The translations under genes were made by a program, and so were the position numbers. Shown piece after piece: positions 8,776 to 18,127 of a stretch of 64,000 nt of DNA. Each line of letters opens with the position of its first letter. The first letter of the stretch is position 1. The stretch spans positions 186,001 to 250,000 of the forward strand of contig NZ_LBIQ01000028.1 in the NCBI RefSeq assembly GCF_001280515.1, given 5' to 3'. This DNA is from Mangrovimonas sp. ST2L15. Its GTDB lineage: Bacteria; Bacteroidota; Bacteroidia; Flavobacteriales; Flavobacteriaceae. Below the pieces are notes generated by a model. It was not told the origin of the DNA. It saw only the letters and a list, made by a program, of their open reading frames with translations, and ran no database searches.

Positions 8776-9820
8776 ATTGATTTTTGTTAGCTAACTGCCC
8801 GCAGGCTGCATCTATATCCTTTCCTCGAGACCGCCTTACCGTAACAGTAATATTATTTGCCTCTAACATGTTAATATACATATTCAAAGCCTCCTCACTC
8901 GCTTGCTGAAACTCACCGTCATCTATAGGATTGTATTCGATTAAATTCACCTTACTGGGGGCGAATTTACAGAAGTCTATTAAAGCTTCTACATCTTTCT
9001 TTCTATCATTTATACCTCGCCAAACAACATACTCATAGGTAATTCTATTTTTCGTTTTGGCATACCAATATTCTAAGGCCTCCCTTAAATCTTTAAGTGG
9101 GAAATTTTCATTAAAGGGCATAATTTTAGAACGCACTTCGTCAATCGCTGAGTGAAGGGATACGGCCAATTTAAACTTTACCTCTTCGTCTGCCATCTTC
9201 TTTATCATCTTGGGAACCCCTGAAGTTGAAACTACAATGCGTTTTGGCGACATACCCAAACCTTCTGGAGAAGTAATTTTATCAATAGCCTTTAGCACAT
9301 TATTATAATTCATCAATGGCTCTCCCATTCCCATAAAAACAATGTTACTTAAGGGTTTGTTATGGTACAATCTACTTTCCTTATCTATGGCGACTACTTG
9401 ATCAAATATTTCATCGGGGTTTAAGTTACGCATGCGTTTTAAACGGGCTGTAGCACAAAACTTGCAATCTAGACTGCATCCAACCTGACTGGACACGCAA
9501 GCTGTGGTTCTATTTTCAGTTGGAATGAGAACGGATTCAACCACCAATCCATCATGAAGTTTCACCGCATTTTTAATGGTGCCATCTGAACTTTTCTGCA
9601 TGCTATCAACCTCAATATGATTGATTACAAAATGGGCATCCAATTTATCCCTGGTCTCCTTTGAGATATTGGTCATCTCATCAAACGAATGAGCCGATTT
9701 ACTCCAAAGCCATTCGTAGACTTGATTTCCTCGAAAAGCTTTATCACCCTCCTTCACAAAAAAATCACGCAACTGCTCTTTAGTCAGCGCCCTAATATCC
9801 TTTTTACTATCCTTCATCAT
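8774..9820 (-). CDS. rlmN: 23S rRNA (A2503-C2)/tRNA (A37-C2) methyltransferase RlmN
   Basis: The protein is 348 aa. This radical-SAM enzyme methylates C2 of A2503 in 23S rRNA and A37 of some tRNAs. The [4Fe-4S] triad CxxxCxxC is at C115, C119 and C122 (CSLDCKFC). The two mechanistic cysteines are present: C108 (TACVSSQ, equivalent to C118 in E. coli) and C340 (DAACGQL). The motif VFMGMGEPLMN is also present. Start is Met1 or Met2 (9820 or 9817). The Cfr-type resistance paralogue is unlikely given the close fit to RlmN. It follows queA, separated by a terminator. Confidence 0.96.
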   Translation of the reverse strand: MMKDSKKDIRALTKEQLRDFFVKEGDKAFRGNQVYEWLWSKSAHSFDEMTNISKETRDKLDAHFVINHIEVDSMQKSSDGTIKNAVKLHDGLVVESVLIPTENRTTACVSSQVGCSLDCKFCATARLKRMRNLNPDEIFDQVVAIDKESRLYHNKPLSNIVFMGMGEPLMNYNNVLKAIDKITSPEGLGMSPKRIVVSTSGVPKMIKKMADEEVKFKLAVSLHSAIDEVRSKIMPFNENFPLKDLREALEYWYAKTKNRITYEYVVWRGINDRKKDVEALIDFCKFAPSKVNLIEYNPIDDGEFQQASEEALNMYINMLEANNITVTVRRSRGKDIDAACGQLANKNQ

Positions 9821-9844
9821 ATCAAAGATAATTGAATTACAAAC

Positions 9845-9874
9845 AAAACAAGCCTTGTAAAAACAAGGCTTGAA
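9845..9874 (-). terminator. Rho-independent terminator of queA
   Basis: CAAGCCTTG (9851-9859) and CAAGGCTTG (9866-9874) form a perfect 9-bp stem with a 6-base loop. On the minus strand it is followed by TTTTGTTTGT. It lies 21 bp after the queA stop and before rlmN. Confidence 0.85.
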
Positions 9875-9894
9875 TTATTTTTGAAAATTATTTT

Positions 9895-10944
9895 CTACAA
9901 AATCAACATGGCATCACCATAGCTGTAAAATTTGTATTTTTCTTTTACAGCTTCTTCATAAGCCTTTTTCATGAAATCGTGACCTGCAAAAGCAGAAACC
10001 ATCATTAATAAAGTGGATTTTGGGGTATGGAAATTTGTTACCATACAATTTGCAATACTGAAATCATAAGGAGGGAAAATAAATTTATTGGTCCATCCCT
10101 CAAATTCATTTAATGTTCCACTTGAAGACACAGAACTTTCCACAGCACGCATTACAGTTGTACCAACAGCACATACACGTCTTTTTTCTGCAATTCCTTT
10201 ATTTACGGTTTCAACAGCAGCTTTTTCAATTAAAATCTCTTCACTATCCATTTTGTGCTTGGACAGATCTTCAACCTCAACAGGGTTAAATGTCCCAAGA
10301 CCAACATGCAAAGTAATTTCGGCCAAATTCACTCCTTTAATCTCCAAACGCTTTAGCAAATGTTTTGAAAAGTGCAACCCCGCTGTTGGTGCAGCTACCG
10401 CTCCTTCCCTTTTAGCATAAATAGTTTGGTATCTATCTTCATCCTCTGGCTCTACCTCTCTTTTGATATATTTTGGAAGTGGTGTTTCCCCCAATTCTCT
10501 TAACTTGGTTCTAAAATCTCTGTAAGACCCATCATAAAGAAAACGAAGGGTTCTACCTCTAGAAGTTGTATTATCTATAACTTCAGCTACCAACGTCTCA
10601 TCATCACCAAAGTACAACTTATTACCGATACGGATTTTTCTAGCTGGGTCAACCAAAACATCCCATAGTCTTTGCTCCTCGTTAAGCTCTCTCAATAAAA
10701 ACACTTCAATTCTGGCTCCCGTTTTTTCCTTATTACCATATAATCTGGCAGGGAAAACCTTGGTGTTGTTAAGAATCATCACATCATTTTCATCAAAATA
10801 ATCGATTAAATCCTTAAAGTATTTATGTTCAATAGTTTGAGTTTTTCTATCCAATACCATTAAACGTGCCTCATCCCTATTTTCTGAAGGATACTCAGCC
10901 AATAATTCACTGGGTAGATTGAAGTTAAAATGTGATAATTTCAT
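9895..10944 (-). CDS. queA: S-adenosylmethionine:tRNA ribosyltransferase-isomerase QueA
   Basis: The protein is 349 aa, usual length. It transfers and isomerises the ribosyl group of SAM onto preQ1 at tRNA position 34 to give epoxyqueuosine. Signature segments are present: [22 protein letters not shown] at the N terminus, '[13 protein letters not shown]', '[14 protein letters not shown]'-like ([14 protein letters not shown]), '[23 protein letters not shown]' and '[19 protein letters not shown]'. It lies downstream of aroA after a 100-bp gap, with its own terminator. The gap contains only a perfect AAGCTTAAGCTT palindrome of unknown meaning. Confidence 0.97.
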   Translation of the reverse strand: MKLSHFNFNLPSELLAEYPSENRDEARLMVLDRKTQTIEHKYFKDLIDYFDENDVMILNNTKVFPARLYGNKEKTGARIEVFLLRELNEEQRLWDVLVDPARKIRIGNKLYFGDDETLVAEVIDNTTSRGRTLRFLYDGSYRDFRTKLRELGETPLPKYIKREVEPEDEDRYQTIYAKREGAVAAPTAGLHFSKHLLKRLEIKGVNLAEITLHVGLGTFNPVEVEDLSKHKMDSEEILIEKAAVETVNKGIAEKRRVCAVGTTVMRAVESSVSSSGTLNEFEGWTNKFIFPPYDFSIANCMVTNFHTPKSTLLMMVSAFAGHDFMKKAYEEAVKEKYKFYSYGDAMLIL

Positions 10945-11044
10945 CTGTTTGTTTTAAAATTTAAATTAAGCTTAAGCTTTATCTTACGTAAAGGGTGCAA
11001 ATATACAATCTCAAACAAGGGGTTGTCAAGTATTTGACCAATTA

Positions 11045-12265
11045 TTATTTGGAAAGGGCAACACCAATGACCTCAAGATCATCCCAAAAGGCTTTATAAG
11101 ACTTGGTTACCACCATGGCATCCTTAATTTTCAAAGTTGTTTTTAACGCCAAAGGAGCAAATGCCATAGCCATTCTATGGTCATGATAGGTCTCTATTTC
11201 TATATTTGAATTTAAGGAAGTAGAGCTTTCCAAATGCAAGCTTTTATCTGTAATTGAAACAATGCCTCCCAATTTTTTAATCTCGGTCTTTAAAGCTTCC
11301 AACCGATCAGTTTCCTTTATTTTTAAAGTATGTAACCCTACCAAATCACACTTAATTCCCAAACCCAAACAGGTTACGGCAATAGTCTGTGCGATATCGG
11401 GACAGGTAACCAAATCAAAATGCTTTTCATCTAAATTGATTTCAACTTTTTCAAGAACTATGGAATCTTCTAGAAAGGTAGTTTGCACGCCGAATTCCTT
11501 ATAAATATTGGCTAAGATAGAATCTCCTTGAAGACTGCTCTCTTTATAACTACTCAATGTTATTTGGGTACCAATATCACTTAAAGCAACAAAACTGTAA
11601 AAATAGGATGCCGAAGACCAATCGGATTCCACCGCAATCGTTTTGGGGGTCATCTGACCCTTTGGATACACTTTAATAGTTTGATTTTCAAAATGACCCT
11701 TAACCCCAATTTGATGAAGCAGTTGAAGGGTCATTTTTATATAAGGTATAGAAGTAATCTGACCATGCAAAGTAATTTCTAAACCTTGATCCAAACTTGG
11801 AGCCACCAACATAAGAGCCGAAATATACTGGCTACTTACATTAGCTGGTAGTGATATTTTTGATTTGATTAAATGAGATCCTGTAATTTTCAAGGGAGGG
11901 CATCCTTCATTTTCCAAATAATCAATTTGAGCCCCTAAATCACGAAGTGCATCCACTAATATTTGGATGGGTCGCTCCTTCATGCGATCTGACCCAGTTA
12001 AGGTAATGGTTCTTCCTTCCTGACTTGCAAAATAAGCGGTCAAAAACCGCATCGCAGTCCCTGCATGATGGATATCTATCACATCAGATTTGCTGTTAAG
12101 AGCCTTTTGCATCACTTCCGAATCATCAGAATCTGAAAGATTTGTAATACTTAATGCTGGATAAATGGCCTTAAGCAATAGAAGCCTATTAGACTCACTC
12201 TTAGATCCGCTAATCGTGATGTTTGATGCTTTCTTAAGTTGGGATGGATTGAGGGTGATTGTCAT
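11045..12265 (-). CDS. aroA: 3-phosphoshikimate 1-carboxyvinyltransferase (EPSP synthase)
   Basis: The sixth shikimate step: transfers enolpyruvyl from PEP to shikimate-3-phosphate. I take the ATG at 12265 (MTITLNPSQ), giving 406 aa. An upstream in-frame ATG at 12304 would add 13 residues that run back towards the MazG gene. Key segments: SGSKSESNR (substrate-binding Lys and Ser), HAGTAMRFLTAYFA (PEP-binding loop, with A in place of the second N of the commoner GNAGTA), DRMKERP, 'SSQYISALML', 'ESDWSSASYF', 'KETDRL' and 'YHDHRMAMAFA'. It is the last gene of the rsgA-dtd-DUF3857-MazG-aroA run, 45 bp after the MazG gene. With the DAHP synthase/tyrA/pheA operon at 18-22 kb it covers part of aromatic synthesis. 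Confidence 0.95.
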   Translation of the reverse strand: MTITLNPSQLKKASNITISGSKSESNRLLLLKAIYPALSITNLSDSDDSEVMQKALNSKSDVIDIHHAGTAMRFLTAYFASQEGRTITLTGSDRMKERPIQILVDALRDLGAQIDYLENEGCPPLKITGSHLIKSKISLPANVSSQYISALMLVAPSLDQGLEITLHGQITSIPYIKMTLQLLHQIGVKGHFENQTIKVYPKGQMTPKTIAVESDWSSASYFYSFVALSDIGTQITLSSYKESSLQGDSILANIYKEFGVQTTFLEDSIVLEKVEINLDEKHFDLVTCPDIAQTIAVTCLGLGIKCDLVGLHTLKIKETDRLEALKTEIKKLGGIVSITDKSLHLESSTSLNSNIEIETYHDHRMAMAFAPLALKTTLKIKDAMVVTKSYKAFWDDLEVIGVALSK

Positions 12266-12310
12266 TATTTGAATATTAGCCTCAAAGATATTGAGGTAAA
12301 ACAAGAAAAA

Positions 12311-12637
12311 CTATTTCAATTTATTATTATTATGATGTCTATCGTGATCTCGTTTGGTTTTCTTGTCCATCTTTTTATCAAATGCTGCTTGCAGGTCAAT
12401 TCCCGTTTGGTTGGCCAAACATAAAACCACAAAGACCACATCGGCTAATTCCTCACCCAAATCCTTCTCCTTATCACTCTCCTTTTCACTCTGCTCCCCA
12501 TAACGTCGGGCTATAATTCTGGCAACCTCCCCTACCTCTTCAGTCAGTTGCGCCATGTTTGTCAATTCATTGAAATAACGAACACCGTGTTCTTTAATCC
12601 AATCATCAACCTCTTTTTGTGCATGTTTGATATCCAT
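12311..12637 (-). CDS. MazG-like nucleotide pyrophosphohydrolase
   Basis: The protein is 108 aa from the ATG at 12637 (MDIKHAQKEVDDWI), chosen because it begins 1 bp after the preceding stop. A start 10 codons upstream would overlap that gene. The all-alpha MazG fold is indicated by the Mg-binding pattern EEVGEVAR (EExxE) and EELADVVFVV (ExxD). Such single-domain MazG proteins hydrolyse non-canonical or excess NTPs or dNTPs to monophosphates. The C terminus is basic and His-rich (DHDRHHNNN). The true substrate is unknown. Confidence 0.9.
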   Translation of the reverse strand: MDIKHAQKEVDDWIKEHGVRYFNELTNMAQLTEEVGEVARIIARRYGEQSEKESDKEKDLGEELADVVFVVLCLANQTGIDLQAAFDKKMDKKTKRDHDRHHNNNKLK

Positions 12638-12638
12638 G

Positions 12639-14669
12639 TTATACTTTTTTGAGAACAACTTTTTCATTTTCCTTATCTACCATTTCTTGAAAAAAGGTCT
12701 TGATAGATTTATAATAATTGGCAGGAATCAAGGATGAATTAATATCTGACTCCATCATTAATTGAACAGATGAATTAGCACCTTCTGTAATTTTAAACTT
12801 AAAGGTACCTAAATTATCTGGAAGCGAAAAAGCCACTGGTTCTGGGATACTCTCAACTTCATAACCTTCAGGAATTACCACATTAATCATATATTTACTT
12901 CCTGATGGGTAACCAAAGTCAATAGGAAATTCCCTTTTTTCTAATTTAAAAGGATTCTCTAAATCTCGCATAAAAAACAAAGGAGAAAAATAAATTTTAT
13001 CGCCTATTACTTCGGCCTGTGACTCCTTAGTAAAGGAATAGGTTTCCATAACCGGCTTGCTAAAATCTAAATCATTTGCAACATTAAATTCTTCTATTTC
13101 CATACCTCCATAGGTATTCTCTTTAGACTGAATGAATGATTCCTGCTCTGAACCTATGTATTTCTCTCTATATTTAAGAGCATTGTGATTTGAAAATACC
13201 GTTCTAATAGAGCCATTAATAGATCCTTGTTCATCAAGAGTTACCATCGCTGAGACTGTATTTTTAGCCTTAATTGAAGGGTATAAATTTACAGTAGTTG
13301 AAGATCCATCATTCCTTATAACTCTCCCCTCCCAGTTTAAGGTTCTTGTAGGTAACACATTGGGCGTACTAAACTTGCTGGTGGCATCCAATAAAACAAA
13401 ACCATTATCACTCTTCACACTGGCAATTACATAATTGTAACCGTCTATAGTTGGGAATAAAGGGATTCCATTTGATCGTGTACTTACTAATACAGGGTAA
13501 GATTCCAAGCCCGCATAACGCATCATAGAGGTTAACATCAAATTAATTTCAGCCACATTTCCACTTCTTTCTTTGTAGGCTCTTTTAACTCCATTATCCG
13601 TTAATTTTCCATAATACCCATTCCAAGACATGTGATTTCTTACATACCCAAAAATCAAGGCGATTTTTTCCAGATCATTTGTGGCAGATTCCAAAAGTTG
13701 ATCTATATGGTCATCATAATAACCAGACTTATTAAGCTCACTTCCAAAAGAATCATTTTTATAAATTGTTTTAACAACATCTTCCCAGGTCGTGGAATAA
13801 TTTGTCACGGTCGATTGTGGAAATTGTGTATAAGACAATTCAAACTTCACTGTAGAACGATAATTATCAATATTGCCAACGTAGGGCTCATCTCTTAAAG
13901 CTGGAATATCCTTTAAGTTAAAACTATATTTATTTGTTCTAAAGTCCACATCACTTCTGCTAGTGGTGCCCGTTCCCGAATAGGCACCATAAGAATTTCC
14001 ATACTGAGCCTTTGATGCGAAGGTGATTTTCTCATTCCCGGTTTCCAAATTAGGCGAGATTGGCAAATAGCCTCTAGCATTAATTTTATAGTTGAAATAT
14101 TCTGGGGATTTGAAACTGGCTTCCAAATTCATAATTGGTATGTCCGTCTGTAGAACAAAGTCATCAACATTACTCAAAAATGGAGACTCCACACGATATT
14201 TTATATCTATTACAGAACCTACAGAAATATTTGGCATGGTTATTTTTACATGATCTCTATATTTAGAAACTTCCTCTTCAAAAATACCATCATTCTTTAA
14301 TTTGATTTCTTCCAACTTTCCACCAACCAAATTATAGGTGTAAGCTTTTAAACCACTATAAGATTCACTATCACTTCTTGAATCACTTTTATAAAGACTT
14401 ATTATTTGAGTGGCGTGATCAAAGCCATCTGCATCGTAAATTTTTATACGCTCAAATATTTCAGTAATTAAATGAAAGCCCTTATTCTCAGTGTAATTAA
14501 TATAGGACCTCCTAGATTTGTACAAATAAGCTGCATTGGCACTAGAATCTATGGGACATTTTTTTTGGCTCACTTCTTCTTTGCTCACCTTTCCAAATCG
14601 AAAATCTTGAGCAAAAGCTGAACAAGTAATTAGTAAAAAAAATAGGAGTAGGTTAGTTGTGTTTTTCAT
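12639..14669 (-). CDS. DUF3857 exported protein with degenerate transglutaminase-like core
   Basis: The protein is 676 aa with a signal peptide (cleavage near AFA|Q) and the DUF3857 region (about 55-250). A transglutaminase-like core (about 330-440) and a beta-rich DUF3858-type C terminus follow. Oddity: the core has lost its catalytic Cys, which aligns with V372 in SGNVAE (the tandem neighbour has GDCKG). The His aligns with Y413 (NYVI), while D428 (LLDAT) remains. It is therefore probably a non-enzymatic partner. It lies 3 bp downstream of a paralogue that keeps the Cys and His, suggesting an envelope complex of one active and one inactive member. The role is unknown. Confidence 0.85.
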   Translation of the reverse strand: MKNTTNLLLFFLLITCSAFAQDFRFGKVSKEEVSQKKCPIDSSANAAYLYKSRRSYINYTENKGFHLITEIFERIKIYDADGFDHATQIISLYKSDSRSDSESYSGLKAYTYNLVGGKLEEIKLKNDGIFEEEVSKYRDHVKITMPNISVGSVIDIKYRVESPFLSNVDDFVLQTDIPIMNLEASFKSPEYFNYKINARGYLPISPNLETGNEKITFASKAQYGNSYGAYSGTGTTSRSDVDFRTNKYSFNLKDIPALRDEPYVGNIDNYRSTVKFELSYTQFPQSTVTNYSTTWEDVVKTIYKNDSFGSELNKSGYYDDHIDQLLESATNDLEKIALIFGYVRNHMSWNGYYGKLTDNGVKRAYKERSGNVAEINLMLTSMMRYAGLESYPVLVSTRSNGIPLFPTIDGYNYVIASVKSDNGFVLLDATSKFSTPNVLPTRTLNWEGRVIRNDGSSTTVNLYPSIKAKNTVSAMVTLDEQGSINGSIRTVFSNHNALKYREKYIGSEQESFIQSKENTYGGMEIEEFNVANDLDFSKPVMETYSFTKESQAEVIGDKIYFSPLFFMRDLENPFKLEKREFPIDFGYPSGSKYMINVVIPEGYEVESIPEPVAFSLPDNLGTFKFKITEGANSSVQLMMESDINSSLIPANYYKSIKTFFQEMVDKENEKVVLKKV

Positions 14670-14672
14670 TTT

Positions 14673-16580
14673 TTAGGATTTATTTTTTAAGATGATTTTT
14701 GCATTGTCTTGTTTGGAAACTTCAACCAAAAAATCTCTGAATTCTTGATATTCTTCTTTTGTATAAGCCCCCTTATTTAGCTTGAAAGTTCTACGATATA
14801 AAATATTTCCCTCATCATTCTCAGATACCGAAATTCGATACCATCCATATTTTGACTTTAACTCAAAATCGTTAAACAGTCCCTCTACGACTAAATCATC
14901 TCCTAAATGAATTTCTGTTTCATCTTCATCCACAAATCCTCTTTCTACTTCAAAAGGCAGGTTTCTTTCCTTATATTTTGGTGGCACATTGGAATACCTA
15001 TTAAAAAGGTTAGGATTAATTAAAATATCCTTTCCTGCTTGCATTCCATAGTTACTTAAACTCAAATCAATTTGTTCTAAAAACATAATAGAATCCTTGT
15101 CATTCTCAAATTGTGTTTTATCAATTCTCAAACTATTCAAATAACTCCAATATCTCTTTTTGTAATACAGTTCTTGATCTCTTTTTGTTGAAGTCTCAAG
15201 AAAATAATGCTCCCCATACTGAGAGCCAAATGATCTAATTAATACGTTGGCATGAACGGTTCCATCATTTGATAATTCTACTTTTGATTTTGTAGTTTGT
15301 AAATTATCTTCATCCAGATATTTCCGGGTGTGTACAATTTTGCCCCCTTCTGGTGTTACTACAAGGGCATCTCTATCATCTGTGAAATTAGCATTATAAC
15401 CAAACGGAGCTGTTTGACTAGTACATTCTAACCAAATGTAATCATCCTCATGTGGGATAGTAAGAATCATATGGTTCCCTTGCACTGCTGAAAATTCTGA
15501 ATCAAAATTCTGAAGTTCATCACTTCCGTATATCAATGTGTGATAAGAAGTAACACCTACCTCATTTAACAAAGCCTTGGTATAGTTGGTCAAACCTTTA
15601 CAATCTCCATAACCCAGTCTATCCACATCTTCTGCATACATGGGCTTCCAACCTCCAATACCCACTTGAACACTTATATATCGTGTTTTCTTTTGAACAT
15701 ACTCATAAACAATTTTAGCCTTTTCCAACTCGGTGGAAGCAGTCTCTGTAAGCGACTTAATTTCAGCTTTTACAGTTTCGGGCAAAACTTGTGTATCAAA
15801 AAGCAACTTATCATTGTACCATTGGCCAAATGTTTTCCAGTCATAATTAACGCCTCTCACTCCTTCCATATCAAAATCAATCAAAGCTGCTTTTAATCTT
15901 GGAGCGTAAACATAAAAATTAGGGGAATATGCCTCTGGCTTTAAAGCTTGCAGATGGGATGCCTTAAAGTGAAAGTCAGATAATTTTTCAATACCAAATG
16001 GCTCAAAATTAGTTGTCTTAACTTTAAGTTCGACCCCCGAACTATTCTGAATTTTATACTCGGCTTCTTCAGTACTCACATAAAACCCTTCTATGGGTCT
16101 CCAACCTGGCAAAAAGGCTGTCGAACGGTATTCAACAACAGATTCAATTTTTACTGTGTACGGATAAGCAATAGGTGTATATCTCAAATACTTAACTCTA
16201 TTGTCGGCATATAATGTACCATTACTTACGGCACTTTGATCTTCAAAATCCTTCTTTTTGAATTTATTGATTTCCTTTCCAAGACTGTTATAAATTCGCA
16301 CTTCCAAGCTTTTAATATTGGTATTTTCATCATAGAAAAAAACGGCTCCAATATCATCATCTCCCTTTTTATTTAAAACCGTGACGATTCGAGTGTTTGT
16401 ATGGACAAATCGATTGTAAGAAGTAATATCAATTAAAATATCATCCTGCCTAACAACCGCATTGGCACTTTCTGTTAGTTCTTTAGGTAATGTTAAGGAT
16501 GTAAATTTTGATTGGTCTTGAGATTGAGAATAAAAGGGTAATACCAGTAATAAAACCAGTTGAAATAAATTTGGGCGCAT
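14673..16580 (-). CDS. DUF3857/transglutaminase-like exported protein (intact catalytic Cys)
   Basis: The protein is 635 aa with a signal peptide (cleavage near SQS|Q). DUF3857 covers about 50-230 and the transglutaminase-like core about 265-400, with C327 (GYGDCKGLTNY), H370 (GNHMIL) and an acidic third residue E385 (IWLECTSQ). The C terminus is beta-rich. Likely periplasmic, acting on protein or peptide amides; the substrate is unknown. It is paired with the degenerate paralogue downstream (3-bp gap) and sits after dtd in a run that is common in Flavobacteriaceae from memory. Confidence 0.87.
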   Translation of the reverse strand: MRPNLFQLVLLLVLPFYSQSQDQSKFTSLTLPKELTESANAVVRQDDILIDITSYNRFVHTNTRIVTVLNKKGDDDIGAVFFYDENTNIKSLEVRIYNSLGKEINKFKKKDFEDQSAVSNGTLYADNRVKYLRYTPIAYPYTVKIESVVEYRSTAFLPGWRPIEGFYVSTEEAEYKIQNSSGVELKVKTTNFEPFGIEKLSDFHFKASHLQALKPEAYSPNFYVYAPRLKAALIDFDMEGVRGVNYDWKTFGQWYNDKLLFDTQVLPETVKAEIKSLTETASTELEKAKIVYEYVQKKTRYISVQVGIGGWKPMYAEDVDRLGYGDCKGLTNYTKALLNEVGVTSYHTLIYGSDELQNFDSEFSAVQGNHMILTIPHEDDYIWLECTSQTAPFGYNANFTDDRDALVVTPEGGKIVHTRKYLDEDNLQTTKSKVELSNDGTVHANVLIRSFGSQYGEHYFLETSTKRDQELYYKKRYWSYLNSLRIDKTQFENDKDSIMFLEQIDLSLSNYGMQAGKDILINPNLFNRYSNVPPKYKERNLPFEVERGFVDEDETEIHLGDDLVVEGLFNDFELKSKYGWYRISVSENDEGNILYRRTFKLNKGAYTKEEYQEFRDFLVEVSKQDNAKIILKNKS

Positions 16581-16627
16581 TCCTAAAATTTTTGGAATGT
16601 AAATTTATGAAATTTTTAAGATTTTTT

Positions 16628-17080
16628 TCACACTTTTTCCTTCGTATCTATGATAATAGTCACAGGTCCATCATTAATTAAATCCACCTTCATATCGGCA
16701 CCAAACTCACCTGTTTGAACAGAATCTCCTAATTCCTTCTCAAAAGAATCTATAAATGAATGATATAACGGAATGGCAACATCTGGTTTGGCCGCATAGA
16801 TATAACTTGGTCTGTTTCCTTTTTTTGTACTGGCATGCAGTGTAAATTGACTAACAACTATGGCCTTCCCGGAAACATCCAAAATGGATTTGTTCATGAC
16901 CCCTTCAGAATCAGGAAAAATTCGAAGATTTGCAATTTTTTTGGAAAGCCAATTAATATCCTCCTGAGTATCATCTTCAACAATACCTAATAGAATCATT
17001 AACCCAGTTTCTATTTGCGCTACTTTTTTATGATCAATAGTTACGCCGGCCTGAGATACTCTTTGAATAACTGCCTTCAT
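16628..17080 (-). CDS. dtd: D-aminoacyl-tRNA deacylase
   Basis: The protein is 150 aa, usual length. It hydrolyses D-amino acids (and Gly) mischarged on tRNA. Family motifs are VVSQFTLHA (SQxxL) and NDGPVTI (NxGPxT), which form the cross-dimer active site. The N terminus MKAVIQRVSQAGVTI is typical. It starts 3 bp after the rsgA stop. Confidence 0.97.
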   Translation of the reverse strand: MKAVIQRVSQAGVTIDHKKVAQIETGLMILLGIVEDDTQEDINWLSKKIANLRIFPDSEGVMNKSILDVSGKAIVVSQFTLHASTKKGNRPSYIYAAKPDVAIPLYHSFIDSFEKELGDSVQTGEFGADMKVDLINDGPVTIIIDTKEKV

Positions 17081-17083
17081 GAA

Positions 17084-18034
17084 CTATTCTTGATCATAAT
17101 TATCGGTTCGGTAATGTTCCTCTTCTCCTTCTAAAATTTGAAGGTAACTTCGATACCTTGAGAAAGCTAATTCATCTTTATCCAAGGCTTCCTTAACGGC
17201 ACATTTGGGTTCATCTACATGAATGCAGTTGTTGAACTTACAGTATTGTTTTAATTCAAAAAACTCTGGAAAATAATCGCCAACTTCTTCCTTGTCCATA
17301 TCGACCACGCCAAATCCTTTGATTCCTGGTGTGTCAATAATTTGCGCATCAAAGCTTAAGTCAAACATTTCGGCAAAGGTAGTTGTATGTTGCCCTTGGG
17401 AATGCTGCATTGAAATTTCCTGAGTCTTTAAATCCAAATTGGGTTCAATGGCATTAATCAATGTGGATTTACCAACACCTGAATGACCTGCAAACATACT
17501 AACCTTTCCTTCCATCAAACCTTTTACTTGGTCAATATTCTTACCGGTCTTAGCTGAAATCCCAATACATTCATATCCAATCTGCCTATATAAATGAGCC
17601 AAATACTTAACTTCCATTAAGGTATTCTCATCATACACGTCAATTTTATTGAAGAGTAAAATAGCCTTTATAGAATAAGCTTCTGCTGTGACCAAAAACC
17701 TATCAATAAAACTCGTGAAAGTTGGTGGATTATCAATGGTAACCAACAAAAATACCTGATCAACATTAGAAGCAATGATATGTGTTTGCTTCGATAGATT
17801 AACAGATTTTCTAACAATGTAATTTTTACGGTCATGAATGTGATGAATGACACCGGTCGTTTCATCATTCTTCGTTTCCAATTCAAAATCAACTACATCA
17901 CCTACAGCAATTGGGTTGGTACTTTTAATACCTTGAATACGGAACTTACCTTTAATTCGGCATCGATATTCAACACCCAAATCAGTCTTGACCGTATACC
18001 AACTACCAGTAGATTTATAAACCGTTCCTGTCAT
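17084..18034 (-). CDS. rsgA: Ribosome small subunit-dependent GTPase A
   Basis: The protein is 316 aa. This circularly permuted GTPase matures the 30S subunit. An N-terminal OB fold (about 1-70, GTVYKSTGSWYTVKT) comes first. The motifs then occur in permuted order: G4 NKID (129-132), G5-like SAKTG (160-164), G1 GHSGVGKST (183-191) and G3 DTPGIKG. The C-terminal zinc finger has C/H ligands in CKFNNCIHVDEPKC. It is the first gene of the run ending at aroA. Confidence 0.97.
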   Translation of the reverse strand: MTGTVYKSTGSWYTVKTDLGVEYRCRIKGKFRIQGIKSTNPIAVGDVVDFELETKNDETTGVIHHIHDRKNYIVRKSVNLSKQTHIIASNVDQVFLLVTIDNPPTFTSFIDRFLVTAEAYSIKAILLFNKIDVYDENTLMEVKYLAHLYRQIGYECIGISAKTGKNIDQVKGLMEGKVSMFAGHSGVGKSTLINAIEPNLDLKTQEISMQHSQGQHTTTFAEMFDLSFDAQIIDTPGIKGFGVVDMDKEEVGDYFPEFFELKQYCKFNNCIHVDEPKCAVKEALDKDELAFSRYRSYLQILEGEEEHYRTDNYDQE

Positions 18035-18100
18035 GAGTCAAATTTAGGGCAAAATATGGATTTAACAGCCCTATTATCTTGTTTTAAGCCCTTAATTTAA

Positions 18101-18124
18101 ATGCCCCTAAGTAAGAAGGGGCAT
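18101..18124 (-). terminator. Probable terminator of the aromatic operon
   Basis: ATGCCCCT (18101-18108) and AGGGGCAT (18117-18124) form an 8-bp stem just after the DAHP synthase stop. The downstream minus-strand tract (TTTAAATTAAG) is only moderately T-rich, so efficiency is uncertain. Confidence 0.6.
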
Positions 18125-18127
18125 CTT

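Noticed and set aside
10961-10984. Palindrome AAGCTTAAGCTT between aroA and queA
   Set aside because: Perfect but short and AT-rich; no second copy or partner; cannot be separated from chance.
12239-12424. Plus-strand frame of 61 codons
   Set aside because: Lies opposite aroA, the gap and the MazG gene; no recognisable content.
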